From the NCBI GenBank assembly GCA_934271275.1, contig CAKQRD010000001.1, positions 186,001-250,000 on the forward strand: a stretch of 64,000 nucleotides of DNA, in the 5' to 3' direction. Position numbers and translations under genes: made by a program. Origin of the DNA: an uncultured Clostridia bacterium (GTDB lineage: Bacteria > Bacillota > Clostridia > Christensenellales > Borkfalkiaceae). Positions 1-9,228 of this stretch are shown here, one piece after another. The notes below the pieces were generated by a model, which saw only the letters and a program-made list of their open reading frames with translations, ran no database searches and was not told where the DNA came from. How positions within the stretch are numbered: position 1 is the first letter of the stretch; each line of letters opens with the position of its first letter.

Positions 1-594
1 GCCGATACTCGTCACGCCGTCGGGAATCGTTATACTCTTTAAACCGTAGCGATCGCGAAACGCCCCGTAGCCTATTTCCTTAACGGGCTTTTCTTTATAT
101 AAAGAGGGTATGATAAACCTGACGCGCGTTTCCTCGCCCAAGCTCTTAACTATGTAATAAGTGCCGTCGCCGCTTAATTTATATTCGAGCCTCGTCGCTT
201 CTTCTAATATTTCGTCTCCGCAAACGGTACAAACGCCGTCAACGTAATTATGCTCCGAAAAAGGAATTTCCGTTTCGTCCGTTTTAGCCCCGCAACGCGT
301 ACAATGACGAGATTCTATGCCCGTTTCCTTGCAGGTAGCTTTTTTATCGACTGTAAATTCTACCGAATAATTATGACCGAGCGGGTTTTTCTCGTTATCT
401 CTGTATTCGTCTCCGCAATCGCATTTATGTAAGGTATACCCCCGTTCGGTACAAGCGGGAGCGACAACCGTTTCCGTATACGAATGAATATGCGCGGATT
501 CTCCGTCCGTCCTGCCGCACGCCGAAAAACCGCAAGTCACGGCAACGGCAACGATTACGGTCGCCGCCGCTTTCAACAAACTTTTCTTCCTCAT
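1..594 (-). CDS. BspA-type leucine-rich repeat surface lipoprotein (C-terminus outside window)
   Basis: The reading frame opens at an ATG at 594 and is still open at the left edge, so only the N-terminal ~198 residues are visible. It begins MRKKSLLKAAATVIVAVAV and reaches a lipobox-like FSAC, so it is probably a lipoprotein exported by the Sec route. Two copies of a CxxCG-type motif follow (HKCDCGDEY and HCTRCGAKT), then a third (GVCTVCGDE), giving a Cys-pair-rich segment of the kind common in clostridial surface proteins. The last visible stretch, KSITIPDGVTSIG, is the signature of BspA/Treponema-type leucine-rich repeats (LRR_5 family). An AAAGGA ribosome binding site lies upstream of the ATG. 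Those repeats usually mediate adhesion; the substrate cannot be read here. Confidence 0.8.
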   Translation of the reverse strand, partial: MRKKSLLKAAATVIVAVAVTCGFSACGRTDGESAHIHSYTETVVAPACTERGYTLHKCDCGDEYRDNEKNPLGHNYSVEFTVDKKATCKETGIESRHCTRCGAKTDETEIPFSEHNYVDGVCTVCGDEILEEATRLEYKLSGDGTYYIVKSLGEETRVRFIIPSLYKEKPVKEIGYGAFRDRYGLKSITIPDGVTSIG

Positions 595-619
595 ATTTTC
601 TGCATTTCCTTTTTATTCT

Positions 620-2719
620 TTAATACTTAACGCTGTATAAAATATCCTCGTAACTCGGGAAGGGACGATATTCTTTGCCGAGGAGCAGCTCCGTTTCGTC
701 CGCATATTTTCTCACCGTTTCCATAAGCGGCAAAAGCTTATCTCTGCAATAGGTTGCCTTTTCCAGATTGCTTCCGCCCGCGTTCCACGAGCTAAGTGCG
801 TTTTCAAGCTCGTCCGCGCCGTCCGCGAATTTTTCGGAAAGCTCCGCGACGCGCCGCAAAACTCCGCTCTCTAATTTTGCGGAAAGTGCGCCGGAGGACT
901 CTTTCAGCTTTATTTCGGATAAAAGCAGATGCTCGTATTTTATTATCGCGGGAGTAATTTCCTTTCTCGCCATATCGAGCGCGGTAACCGCTTCTATATG
1001 CACGATATTCGCGTAATTTTCGAGAAGTATCTCCGTTCTCGAATGAATTTCGCTCTCCGAAAGCACGCCGTGTCTCTCAAACAGCTCCACGTTCTTTTCC
1101 GTTAAGTAAAGCGGCAGTGCGTCCACCGTGGTTTTAAGTTCCGCAAGTCCGCGGCGTTTCGCCTCTTCTTTCCATTCTTCCGAATAGTTGTTGCCCGAAA
1201 AAATCACGCGGCGATGCTCTTTTATAGTCCGCTTCATAAGCGTTTCGAGCGCGGCGTCGAAGTCCCTTGCCCCTTCGAGTTCTTCCGCAAACAGGCGCAA
1301 TTCTTCCGCGACTATCGTGTTTAAGATAAAGTTCGGGCAGGAAATGTTCGCCGCAGAACCTACCATACGAAACTCGAACTTGTTGCCCGTAAACGCAAAG
1401 GGCGAAGTTCTGTTTCTGTCCGTAGAATCCTTTCTTATGGGCGGAAGCACCGTTACGCCTATTTTCAGCTCGCTTTTCTTCGCCGCGGAATACGGTTTGC
1501 CGTTTTCTATGCAATCAAGAATTCTTTCCAGCTCCTCGCCGAGGTATATGGAAATGATTGCGGGCGGGGCTTCGTTGCCGCCGAGTCTGTGGTCGTTCCC
1601 CGCGGAAGCAACGCTTATTCTGAGAAGCTCTGGATATTCGTCAACCGCCTTGATGACGGCAAGAAGGAACAAAAGGAACTGCGCGTTTTCTCTCGGCGTA
1701 TCGCCCGCCTCGAAAAGGTTTTCGCCCGTGTCCGTCGCGAGCGACCAGTTGTTGTGCTTGCCGCTGCCGTTCACCTTCGCAAACGGCTTTTCGTGAAGAA
1801 GACAAACGAGTCCGTGACGATTCGCTATCGTTTTCATAAGTTCCATGGTAAGCTGATTATGGTCGGAAGCGGTATTCACCGAAACGTGAACGCAGGCAAG
1901 CTCGTGCTGCGCGGGCGCGACTTCGTTATGTTTGGTTTTCGCGTACACGCCGAGCTTCCAAAGCTCCTCGTCAAGCTCCTTCATAAACTCCGCGACGCGC
2001 TGTTTTATCGCGCCGTAGTAATGGTCTTCGAGTTCCTGACCTTTCGCGGGGCGCGCGCCGTAAAGCGTTCTGCCGCAAATCATAAGGTCTATGCGTTTTT
2101 CGTAAACCGCGCGGTCGATAAGGAAATATTCCTGCTCCGCGCCGACCGTCGGGAACACCTTTTTCACCTTGTCGTTGCCGAAAAGCTTTAATACCCGCAA
2201 CGCGTTTTTATTTAAGGTCTGCATAGAACGAAGGAGCGGCGTTTTTTTGTCGAGCGCCTCTCCGCCGTACGAACAGAACGCGGTCGGAATATAAAGGCTG
2301 CCGTCCTTTACGAATGCGTAAGACGTGGGATCCCACGCGGTATAGCCGCGCGCCTCGAACGTCGCGCGAAGTCCGCCCGAAGGAAAGCTCGAAGCGTCCG
2401 ATTCGCCCTTTACGAGCGATTTTTCGGAAAATTTCATAATCGCTTCGCCTTTTCCGAACGGCTCTATAAAGCCGTCGTGCTTTTCGGCGGTGATACCCGT
2501 CATCGGCTGAAACCAGTGCGTAAAGTGCGTCGCGCCTTTTTCTATCGCCCAGTCTTTCATGACCGAAGCGACGATTTTCGCCGCGCCGTGAGAAAGAGGT
2601 TCGCCCTCTTCCATAGCCCTGCAAACCGCGTCGTATGCCTCTTTCGGCAAGCGTTCGCGCATTACCTTATCGTTAAATACCATCGTCCCGAAAATTTCGG
2701 GAATACTCGTAGCGTTCAT
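620..2719 (-). CDS. glnN: Type III glutamine synthetase
   Basis: A 699-residue protein matching the length of GSIII enzymes (about 700-730), which are much longer than GlnA. It makes glutamine from glutamate and ammonium using ATP, in the cytoplasm. The N-terminal GSIII domain carries FGTMVFNDKVM at residues 10-20. Catalytic-domain signatures are GAEQEYFLID (193-202), KTKHNEVAPAQHE (261-273) and the ATP/substrate segment NGSGKHNNWS (317-326). GGAG sits 7 bases before the ATG. The M29 aminopeptidase gene ends 47 bases upstream on the same strand, so the two may be co-transcribed: peptide breakdown next to nitrogen assimilation. No regulator site was recognised. Family assignment is firm; the operon is inference. 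Confidence 0.96.
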   Translation of the reverse strand: MNATSIPEIFGTMVFNDKVMRERLPKEAYDAVCRAMEEGEPLSHGAAKIVASVMKDWAIEKGATHFTHWFQPMTGITAEKHDGFIEPFGKGEAIMKFSEKSLVKGESDASSFPSGGLRATFEARGYTAWDPTSYAFVKDGSLYIPTAFCSYGGEALDKKTPLLRSMQTLNKNALRVLKLFGNDKVKKVFPTVGAEQEYFLIDRAVYEKRIDLMICGRTLYGARPAKGQELEDHYYGAIKQRVAEFMKELDEELWKLGVYAKTKHNEVAPAQHELACVHVSVNTASDHNQLTMELMKTIANRHGLVCLLHEKPFAKVNGSGKHNNWSLATDTGENLFEAGDTPRENAQFLLFLLAVIKAVDEYPELLRISVASAGNDHRLGGNEAPPAIISIYLGEELERILDCIENGKPYSAAKKSELKIGVTVLPPIRKDSTDRNRTSPFAFTGNKFEFRMVGSAANISCPNFILNTIVAEELRLFAEELEGARDFDAALETLMKRTIKEHRRVIFSGNNYSEEWKEEAKRRGLAELKTTVDALPLYLTEKNVELFERHGVLSESEIHSRTEILLENYANIVHIEAVTALDMARKEITPAIIKYEHLLLSEIKLKESSGALSAKLESGVLRRVAELSEKFADGADELENALSSWNAGGSNLEKATYCRDKLLPLMETVRKYADETELLLGKEYRPFPSYEDILYSVKY

Positions 2720-2766
2720 AAATTCTCCGCTTTTTATTTTTTTCGCCGTTTTGTTTTAACCTTTCT

Positions 2767-3882
2767 TTATTTAAGATTTTCGGGGTTTAAGCACGATAAA
2801 TCTTCGGGAACGAATCTGCCGTCCTTTCTTATAAGTTCGCCGTCGATATAAATTTCACCGCCGCCGTATTCTTCCGTCTGAATCTGCACGAGATCCCAGT
2901 GAATAGCGGAAATATTGCCGTTATAGCACTCGTCGTAACAACAACCGGGGGTAAAGTGTATCGAGCCTGCGATTTTTTCGTCGAAGAGTATGTCGCCCAT
3001 GGGCTTCGTGATGTACGGATTGAATCCGAAAGAAAATTCTCCCACGTATCTCGCGCCCTCGTCGGTATCGAAAATAGCGTTTACCTTTTCGGTGTCGTTG
3101 GCGGTGGCTTTTATGATTTTGCCGTCCTTAAAAGTGAGCGAAACGTTCTCGAACTTAAAGCCGTTTTCCACGGACGGCGCGTTATAGGTAATCACGCCGT
3201 TCACGCTGTCCTTGATCGGCGCGGAATACAATTCGCCGTCGGGGATATTGCGGTGTCCCGAACACTTTCTGCTGCCGATACCCTTTATGGAGAAAGAAAT
3301 ATCGGTGTCCTTTGCAATTATATGCACCTTGTCCGCTTTGTCAAGACGGGCTTTAAGCGCGTCCATAGCCTTGTCCATTTTGGAATAATCGAGCGTGCAG
3401 ACGTCGAAATAAAAATTCTCGAACGCCTCCGTACTCATACCCGCCTGCTGCGCCATGCCCTGATTCGGATATCTTAAAACCACCCACTTCGTCTTTTTTA
3501 CGCGAAGTTCGTGATGCACGGGGTGCGAATATATTTCGCTTTCTATTTTAAGGTTCTTTTCGGGAACGTCCGAATTTTCGTTGCAGTTTTCGCCGCCCCT
3601 TATGCCGATATATGCGTCCATATCCGCCATACGGTAACCGTCGTATTTAGCGCGGAGTCTTGCGTATTCTTCCGAATTGCCCATAAGCGTTTCCCGCGTT
3701 ATGCGGTTATCCGTCGTTTCCACGAACGGATACGCCCCGACCTTGAAAACCTCTTTGACTATCGCGTTCACTATCATATAGTCTACGCCCTTTGCCTCTA
3801 TAAGCACCTTTTCGCCCTTTTTAAGGTCGCAAGAGTAATTCACGAGAGTTTTTGCGAGCTTAACTATTCTTTCGTCCTGCAT
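2767..3882 (-). CDS. M29-family metallo-aminopeptidase (AmpS/PepS-like)
   Basis: A 371-residue cytoplasmic protein of peptidase family M29, which removes N-terminal residues from peptides using two metal ions. It opens MQDERIVKLAKTLVNYS, typical of the family N-terminus. The metal-binding half is recognisable at the C-terminus: GEFSFGFNPYIT, a HFTPG motif and an IHWDLV motif (His-x-Asp at about 328-330). These correspond to the conserved His and His/Asp ligands of AmpS/AmpT. An AGAAGG ribosome binding site precedes the ATG, and a promoter-like extended -10 lies about 35-40 bases upstream of the ATG. The gene lies directly upstream of glnN. The exact peptide specificity cannot be predicted. 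Confidence 0.92.
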   Translation of the reverse strand: MQDERIVKLAKTLVNYSCDLKKGEKVLIEAKGVDYMIVNAIVKEVFKVGAYPFVETTDNRITRETLMGNSEEYARLRAKYDGYRMADMDAYIGIRGGENCNENSDVPEKNLKIESEIYSHPVHHELRVKKTKWVVLRYPNQGMAQQAGMSTEAFENFYFDVCTLDYSKMDKAMDALKARLDKADKVHIIAKDTDISFSIKGIGSRKCSGHRNIPDGELYSAPIKDSVNGVITYNAPSVENGFKFENVSLTFKDGKIIKATANDTEKVNAIFDTDEGARYVGEFSFGFNPYITKPMGDILFDEKIAGSIHFTPGCCYDECYNGNISAIHWDLVQIQTEEYGGGEIYIDGELIRKDGRFVPEDLSCLNPENLK

Positions 3883-3916
3883 TATAAAATACCTTCTTTT
3901 TGTCTGTTTTAAATCA

Positions 3917-3922
3917 ATTATA
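3917..3922 (-). promoter_or_regulatory. Extended -10 promoter for the aminopeptidase (and glnN)
   Basis: On the minus strand TGGTATAAT forms an extended -10 element ahead of the M29 gene. No good -35 hexamer is found 16-18 bases upstream, which is tolerated when TGn is present. Confidence 0.55.
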
Positions 3923-3974
3923 CCACCGAGCGGGCAAATTATAAAGGATTTTTCGGCTAAAACCCGAAAAATAT

Positions 3975-4003
3975 TTGCAAATCGCCGAAAAAAATGATAT
4001 AGT
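3975..4003 (+). promoter_or_regulatory. Sigma-A promoter of fba
   Basis: TTGCAA (3975-3980), a 17-base spacer, then TATAGT (3998-4003) preceded by TGA, an extended -10. The predicted leader is about 80 bases and ends in a GGAGG ribosome binding site (4076-4080). Confidence 0.8.
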
Positions 4004-4088
4004 GTTATCTGTAAAGAAGCGGCAAACTTTTTATTAGCCGCACCAAGGTTTTACAAAATAATTACAAATCTTTACGGAGGAATTTTTT

Positions 4089-5075
4089 ATGGCACTTGTA
4101 AACTCTAAAAAAATGTTCGAGCAAGCCTACAAAAACGGCTATGCTATCGGCGCGTTCAACGTCAACAATATGGAAATCGTTCAGGGTATAACCGAAGCGT
4201 GCAAAGAAGAAAAAGCACCGGTCATCCTTCAAGTCAGCAAGGGCGCGAGAGCATACGCTAACCACACCTACCTCGTTAAACTCGTGGAAGCCGCGGTTAT
4301 CGAATGCCCCGACATTCCGATAGTTCTTCACCTCGACCACGGCCCCGATTTCGAGACCTGCAAAGCCTGCATAGACGGCGGCTTTACCTCCGTTATGATA
4401 GACGGCTCGCACCTTCCCTTCGAGGAGAACATCGCTCTTACGAGAAAGGTCGTCGAATACGCTCACGCGCACGTTCCTTACGTTACCGTAGAAGGCGAAC
4501 TCGGAACTCTTGCGGGTATCGAAGACGACGTTAAAGTTGAACACGGCAACGAATCTTACACGAAGCCCGAACAGGTTATCGAATTCGTTGAAAAGACGGG
4601 CGTAGATTCGCTTGCGATCGCAATCGGAACTTCCCACGGCGCGTATAAATTCAAACCCGAACAATGCACCAGAAACGAACAGGGTATTCTCGTACCCCCC
4701 GCGCTTCGCTTCGACATTCTGGAAGAGGTCAGCAAAAAGCTCCCCGGCTTCCCCATCGTTCTTCACGGTTCTTCCTCCGTTCCGCAGGAATACGTTAAAA
4801 TGGTCAACGACAACGGCGGCAAGATGCCGGACGCTATCGGCGTACCCGAAGAACAGCTCCGCCACGCGGCGCAACTTTCCGTCTGCAAAATCAACATCGA
4901 CTCCGACCTTCGCCTTGCAATGACGGGAACTATCAGACAGTTCTTCAACGAACATCCCGAAAAGTTCGATCCGAGAGAATATCTTAAACCCGCAAGAGCT
5001 AACATCAAAGAACTCGTTCGTCATAAATTAAGAGACGTTTTGGGTTGCGCGGGCAAAGCGGACGAATGCAAATAA
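4089..5075 (+). CDS. fba: Class II fructose-bisphosphate aldolase
   Basis: A 328-residue zinc-dependent aldolase that interconverts fructose 1,6-bisphosphate with glyceraldehyde 3-phosphate and dihydroxyacetone phosphate in glycolysis and gluconeogenesis. Zinc-site and substrate motifs are HLDHG (81-85), TSHGAYK (181-187), LHGSSSVP (225-232) and INIDSDLR (269-276). It is a monocistronic unit: its own strong promoter, a GGAGGAA ribosome binding site, and a perfect terminator hairpin after the stop. Codon choice is cleaner than in neighbouring genes, as expected for a highly expressed gene. That bias also creates a long antisense open frame, which is not a gene. Confidence 0.97.
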   Translation: MALVNSKKMFEQAYKNGYAIGAFNVNNMEIVQGITEACKEEKAPVILQVSKGARAYANHTYLVKLVEAAVIECPDIPIVLHLDHGPDFETCKACIDGGFTSVMIDGSHLPFEENIALTRKVVEYAHAHVPYVTVEGELGTLAGIEDDVKVEHGNESYTKPEQVIEFVEKTGVDSLAIAIGTSHGAYKFKPEQCTRNEQGILVPPALRFDILEEVSKKLPGFPIVLHGSSSVPQEYVKMVNDNGGKMPDAIGVPEEQLRHAAQLSVCKINIDSDLRLAMTGTIRQFFNEHPEKFDPREYLKPARANIKELVRHKLRDVLGCAGKADECK

Positions 5076-5110
5076 GAATTAAATAATTCGGTTTTTGAAT
5101 TATATCGAAA

Positions 5111-5156
5111 CGTGAACGCGGGGGCGAATAATCGCCCCCGCGTTCACGTATTTTTA
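5111..5156 (+). terminator. Intrinsic terminator of fba
   Basis: A perfect 17-base-pair stem (5111-5127 with 5132-5148) with a four-base loop, followed by TATTTTTATT. Confidence 0.95.
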
Positions 5157-5219
5157 TTGCTTATTTTTTATTACCTATACTTTTCCGCAGAGTTTAACTT
5201 TCTGCTCGATAAAAAGATT

Positions 5220-6002
5220 TCAAAACTGCGTTTCGTCTTTCGGAATCCGTTCTGTTTCCTTTTCTTCCGACAAAGACGATTCATTTTTCTCTGGCAAAGG
5301 CCGCTTCTTTTCTTCAATCTTAAACAGCGCGGCGAATTTCGGGAACGTCGGCTCGAAAACGAACGCTTTATCGAGAAGCTTCGAGAAAAAGCCTATTATA
5401 GTTCCGTTTATAAGCGCCATAACGAGCGTACCCCAACCTATCCCCCTGATTTCTCCGAAAAACGCGAACGTCATAATAACGCTCGCAGTAAGACACGAGA
5501 GGTCCACTATCGTTTTCAGAACGGAAAGCTTTATACCGTACCTCGCCGAAACGGCTTTCACGAAAAAGTCGTATACCTGCGGATACAGATAGGTTTTGAA
5601 AAACAACGCCACCGAAAACGAGGTTAAAACCGTTCCCGCAACGAACATAACTATCCTGACCCACAAGGCTATGCTTTCGGGCGAAGTAACGGACGGGTTA
5701 AAGCAAGGGAGCTTCCGCCACAAATCGAGAACCAAACCGTATATAAGGCAGGTTGCAAAGGACAAGAGATAAACGAACTTAAACCGCCTTAACACTATAC
5801 AGAGAACTATAAACAAGCCCGCCTGAATAACGTATTCGGCTTGCCCGAAGGTCAGCACGCCCGTTTTTAAGCTTAACAGATACGCGGGCGCGACTATCAT
5901 AGAAATTCCGAAATCCGCGGCGGAAAGTATCGCCACCGCAAGCGCAAGCAACACGATTGCGCATATATAGACCGCTTCGCCCGATAATTTAATCTTTTTC
6001 AT
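5220..6002 (-). CDS. YitT/YczE-like (DUF6198-type) multi-pass membrane protein
   Basis: A 260-residue integral membrane protein with five or six hydrophobic segments. The first is residues ~8-30 (AVYICAIVLLALAVAILSAA); others are near 45-85, 110-135 and 155-190. The soluble C-terminal ~45 residues are rich in Lys and Glu. The early GISMIVAPAYLL segment and overall layout resemble the YitT/YczE family of uncharacterised Firmicutes membrane proteins, whose function is unknown. The ribosome binding site is weak. It faces fba tail-to-tail, and the fba terminator separates them. Confidence 0.6.
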   Translation of the reverse strand: MKKIKLSGEAVYICAIVLLALAVAILSAADFGISMIVAPAYLLSLKTGVLTFGQAEYVIQAGLFIVLCIVLRRFKFVYLLSFATCLIYGLVLDLWRKLPCFNPSVTSPESIALWVRIVMFVAGTVLTSFSVALFFKTYLYPQVYDFFVKAVSARYGIKLSVLKTIVDLSCLTASVIMTFAFFGEIRGIGWGTLVMALINGTIIGFFSKLLDKAFVFEPTFPKFAALFKIEEKKRPLPEKNESSLSEEKETERIPKDETQF

Positions 6003-6104
6003 TTTCTTTGGTGAAATTTTATTACGATTTTATTTTTTCCGTATAGTTTAGTCTTTCGGCTCGCTTCCGACTTTTCGCGCTTTTCGCTCGCTGTTTCTCG
6101 CTAT

Positions 6105-6626
6105 TTATTTATACAGAACGTAATTATCCTTGCGCTTCGCGGGTTCTGCCGCAGAGACCGCGGGATAACCGAGCGCGAGCGCGCCGACTCCGCGGAGCGT
6201 TTCGGGTAAGCCCCATTCGCGCAAAAGCTTTTTGCCCTCTTCGCAGTCGAAAATTTCGCGTTCTCTGTGAATCCAGACGCTGCCGAGGTTCAGAGAAGCG
6301 GCGGCGAGCATCATATTTTCAAGCACGCAGCTGCCGTCCTCGACGAACGTATTCACCGAGCCTTCCGCAAGCACTATAATAATCACGGGCGCACCGTAAT
6401 ACGGATCGCAGTCTTTGCCCAAAAATTCCGCGTTGAGCCGAGAAAGCTCTTTGCGGTATTTCTCGTCCGTGACGGCTATAATCGTGGGAGATTGCCGCCC
6501 TTTTCCCGTCGGAGCGTAAGTTCCCGCCTCGCACACCGCTTCGAGAAGCTCCCGCGGCACGGCTTCCGTTTTAAAAGCGCGCACGCTTCTTCTTTTCTTA
6601 ATGTTTTCCAAAACTTCGTTAGTCAT
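6105..6626 (-). CDS. Nitroreductase family protein (FMN-dependent)
   Basis: A 173-residue flavoprotein of the nitroreductase fold. The FMN-contacting N-terminal motif KKRRSVRAFKTEAVP (about 10-24) is present, then APTGKGRQSPTIIAV and the C-terminal GLPETLRGVGALALGYP. The active form in this family is a homodimer that uses NAD(P)H to reduce nitro compounds, quinones or flavins; the physiological substrate is unknown. A good GGAGG site precedes the ATG. The gene stands alone between a membrane protein gene and tex, with no operon partner visible. Confidence 0.9.
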   Translation of the reverse strand: MTNEVLENIKKRRSVRAFKTEAVPRELLEAVCEAGTYAPTGKGRQSPTIIAVTDEKYRKELSRLNAEFLGKDCDPYYGAPVIIIVLAEGSVNTFVEDGSCVLENMMLAAASLNLGSVWIHREREIFDCEEGKKLLREWGLPETLRGVGALALGYPAVSAAEPAKRKDNYVLYK

Positions 6627-6772
6627 AATTTTACCTCCGTTTTATAAAATTCGCCACACACCGAGCTGCGGTGTATGGCGAAAAATGAGTTCTGCGCTCA
6701 GAAAAATCCATACCGATTTTGTAGTTATATCGTACCACGAAAATTTCGGATTGTCAAACGCTTTCGGCGCGT

Positions 6773-9070
6773 TTATCTGCCGAATTTTTTATAAAGCGCG
6801 GCTAAAAGCTCTTCGTTGCTTTTAGGTTCTCTGTCCTCGCGGGCGCGCCTTGCCTCGGCGTTTCTTCTGCCCTCTTTTCTTTCTCTGTCCGTTTTCTGAT
6901 TGCCCGCGTTGATGCCGTGCGGACATTCGGTGGTTTTAAGGGTTAAAGAAATTTTCTTTTTAACCGTGTCTACGCCGAGAACCTTTACCTTTACTATATC
7001 GCCGACTTTAAGCACGTCCGAGGGGTGCTTTATATAATTATCCGAAATCTGCGAAATATGCACGAGTCCGTCCTGATGCACGCCTATATCCACGAACACG
7101 CCAAAGTCGATAACGTTTCTGACCGTTCCCGTAAGCTCCATACCCTCTTTCAGGTCGGATAAATCCATAAGGTCGCTGCGAAGCACGGGCGCGGGCAACG
7201 AATCACGAATATCTCTGCCGGGTTTTAAAAGCTCGTCCACTATGTCGCGGAGAGTAGGCTCGCCTATGCCGCACTCTTTCGCAACGGCGGCGTATCCCTT
7301 GCCTTCCAACCGAGCTTTGATATCGCCTATCTTGCCTTTTTCCACGTCTTCGAGAGTATACCCCGTCAGTTCTAAAAGCTTGTTCGTCGCGTCGTAGTCC
7401 TCGGGGTGAACGGCGGTGTTATCGAGAACGAAGCCGCCGGGGATTCTCAAAAAGCCCGCACATTGTTCAAAAGCTTTCGCGCCGAGTTTTTTAACCTTTA
7501 AAAGGTCTTCGCGCCGCTCGAATTTCGCGGTTTTTCTGTATTCGGTAATACTTTTAGCCGTGCCGCCGTTAAGTCCCGCAACGTAAGAAAGAAGGCTTGC
7601 GGAAGCGGTGTTAAGGTCTACGCCGACGCTGTTAACGCAGTTTTCGACCACGCCGCCGAGAACCTCTTCGAGTCTTGCTTCCGGCATATCGTGCTGATAC
7701 TGTCCCACGCCTATCGACTTAACGTCTATTTTAATAAGCTCCGCGAGGGGATCCTGCAATCTTCTCGCGATAGAAACAGCGCTTCTTTGCGCAGGCTCGA
7801 AATCGGGGAATTCCTCCGCGCCGAGCTTGCTCGCGCTGTAAACGGAAGCGCCCGCTTCGTTCACGACCGCGTACGATACGGGACGTTCGCATTTCTTTAT
7901 CAAATTCGCGACGAAAATTTCCGATTCTTTGCTCGCCGTGCCGTTACCTATCGAAATAACGTCCACATTGTATTTTTTAACGAGCGCGAGAATTTTCGCT
8001 TCCGCTTCTTCAATCTTATTCTGCGGCGGAGTGGGGAAAATGACCGCCGTGTCGAGAACGTTCCCTTCGGGGCTGATGACCGCGATTTTGCAACCCGTTC
8101 TGTACGCGGGATCGAGTCCTAAAACAACCTTGCCTTTGAGCGGGGGTTGAAGAAGGAGCGGACGGAGGTTCACCTCGAACATCTTTATCGCCTGTTCGCT
8201 CGCTTTCTCGAAAAGGTCGCTTCTCACCTCCCTTTCTATCGAAGGGAATATAAGTCTTTTATAAGCGTCCTCGGCGGCGGCGGCGACTATCTTCGCGTTG
8301 TTGCCGTCACCCTTGACGTATAAACTTTGAATTGCGGAGATAAACGCTTCTTCGTCCACGACGACGGAAACTTTTAAGCACTCTTCCTTTTCGCCGCGGT
8401 TTACCGCAAGGATTCTGTGCGAGGGCATTTTATCTATGCGCTCCTCGTAATCCTTATACATATCGTAGGTTTTGGCGTTTTCGTTTTCCAAAAGCTTGCA
8501 GGAAATTTCGCCCGTCTCCATAGTCTTTTTACGGAGAGTTTTCCTTAGTTCCGCGTCGTCAGAAACGCGTTCCGCGATAATGTCGGAAGCCCCCGCGAGA
8601 GCCTGCGCGGAATTTTCCACGCCCTTTTCGGGGTTGATATATTTTTCCGCTTCTTTCTCGGGTTCGTCGGCGTTTTTATCCTGCGCAAGAATATATTCCG
8701 CAAGCGGGGTAAGCCCTTTTTCCGCGGCGACCGAAGCGCGCGTTTTTCTTTTCTGCTTGTACGGACGATAAATATCCTCCGCTTCCGTCATCGTTTCCGC
8801 TTTTTCGAGCGCGGCGGCTATTTCTTCCGTCATTTTGCCCTGCTCGGTTATGGAAGCGGTGATTTCCTCTTTTCTCTTGTCGAGGTTGCGCAAATATTTA
8901 AGTCTGTCCGCAAACTCGCGAAGCACCTGATCGTCGCAAGACCCCGTCATTTCTTTTCTGTATCTCGCGATGAACGGAATGGTATTTCCGTCGTCGATAA
9001 GCGTTATGATGTTTGCGGAATGGTCGGGGCGGATTTTAAATTCCGCCGATAATTTTGCCGAATAGTCCAT
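6773..9070 (-). CDS. tex: Tex family RNA-binding transcription accessory protein
   Basis: A 765-residue protein of the usual Tex length. Domains in order are an N-terminal helical Tex_N region, an YqgF/RNase H-like domain starting at VVLGLDPAYRTGCKIAV (about 317), helix-hairpin-helix segments (VGVDLNTASASLLSYVAGL, near 495-515), and an S1 RNA-binding domain. The S1 domain begins GMELTGTVRNVIDFGVFVDI (about 645) and includes DGLVHISQ. A short basic tail ends the protein. Tex proteins bind nucleic acid and affect transcription and, in some species, toxin expression or translation; the precise role here is unknown. The Shine-Dalgarno is weak and distant. Monocistronic layout. Confidence 0.95.
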   Translation of the reverse strand: MDYSAKLSAEFKIRPDHSANIITLIDDGNTIPFIARYRKEMTGSCDDQVLREFADRLKYLRNLDKRKEEITASITEQGKMTEEIAAALEKAETMTEAEDIYRPYKQKRKTRASVAAEKGLTPLAEYILAQDKNADEPEKEAEKYINPEKGVENSAQALAGASDIIAERVSDDAELRKTLRKKTMETGEISCKLLENENAKTYDMYKDYEERIDKMPSHRILAVNRGEKEECLKVSVVVDEEAFISAIQSLYVKGDGNNAKIVAAAAEDAYKRLIFPSIEREVRSDLFEKASEQAIKMFEVNLRPLLLQPPLKGKVVLGLDPAYRTGCKIAVISPEGNVLDTAVIFPTPPQNKIEEAEAKILALVKKYNVDVISIGNGTASKESEIFVANLIKKCERPVSYAVVNEAGASVYSASKLGAEEFPDFEPAQRSAVSIARRLQDPLAELIKIDVKSIGVGQYQHDMPEARLEEVLGGVVENCVNSVGVDLNTASASLLSYVAGLNGGTAKSITEYRKTAKFERREDLLKVKKLGAKAFEQCAGFLRIPGGFVLDNTAVHPEDYDATNKLLELTGYTLEDVEKGKIGDIKARLEGKGYAAVAKECGIGEPTLRDIVDELLKPGRDIRDSLPAPVLRSDLMDLSDLKEGMELTGTVRNVIDFGVFVDIGVHQDGLVHISQISDNYIKHPSDVLKVGDIVKVKVLGVDTVKKKISLTLKTTECPHGINAGNQKTDRERKEGRRNAEARRAREDREPKSNEELLAALYKKFGR

Positions 9071-9228
9071 AGTCTGTTTAGTTTACCTTTACCTTTTTTT
9101 CTTTTATAAATAAGCTCTTCGCCGCGCGATATTGTTTCCGCGGCAGTCGGCTTTTTAACCTTTTTTATGAATTTACTTTCAACGCCGTCCGTTCAAATCG
9201 GGTGCAACGCGATTTGCGTTTACAAAAT

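Noticed and set aside
4062..5024. 320-codon open frame antisense to fba
   Set aside because: It is a shadow created by the strong codon bias of the aldolase. It has no homology and lacks a ribosome binding site.
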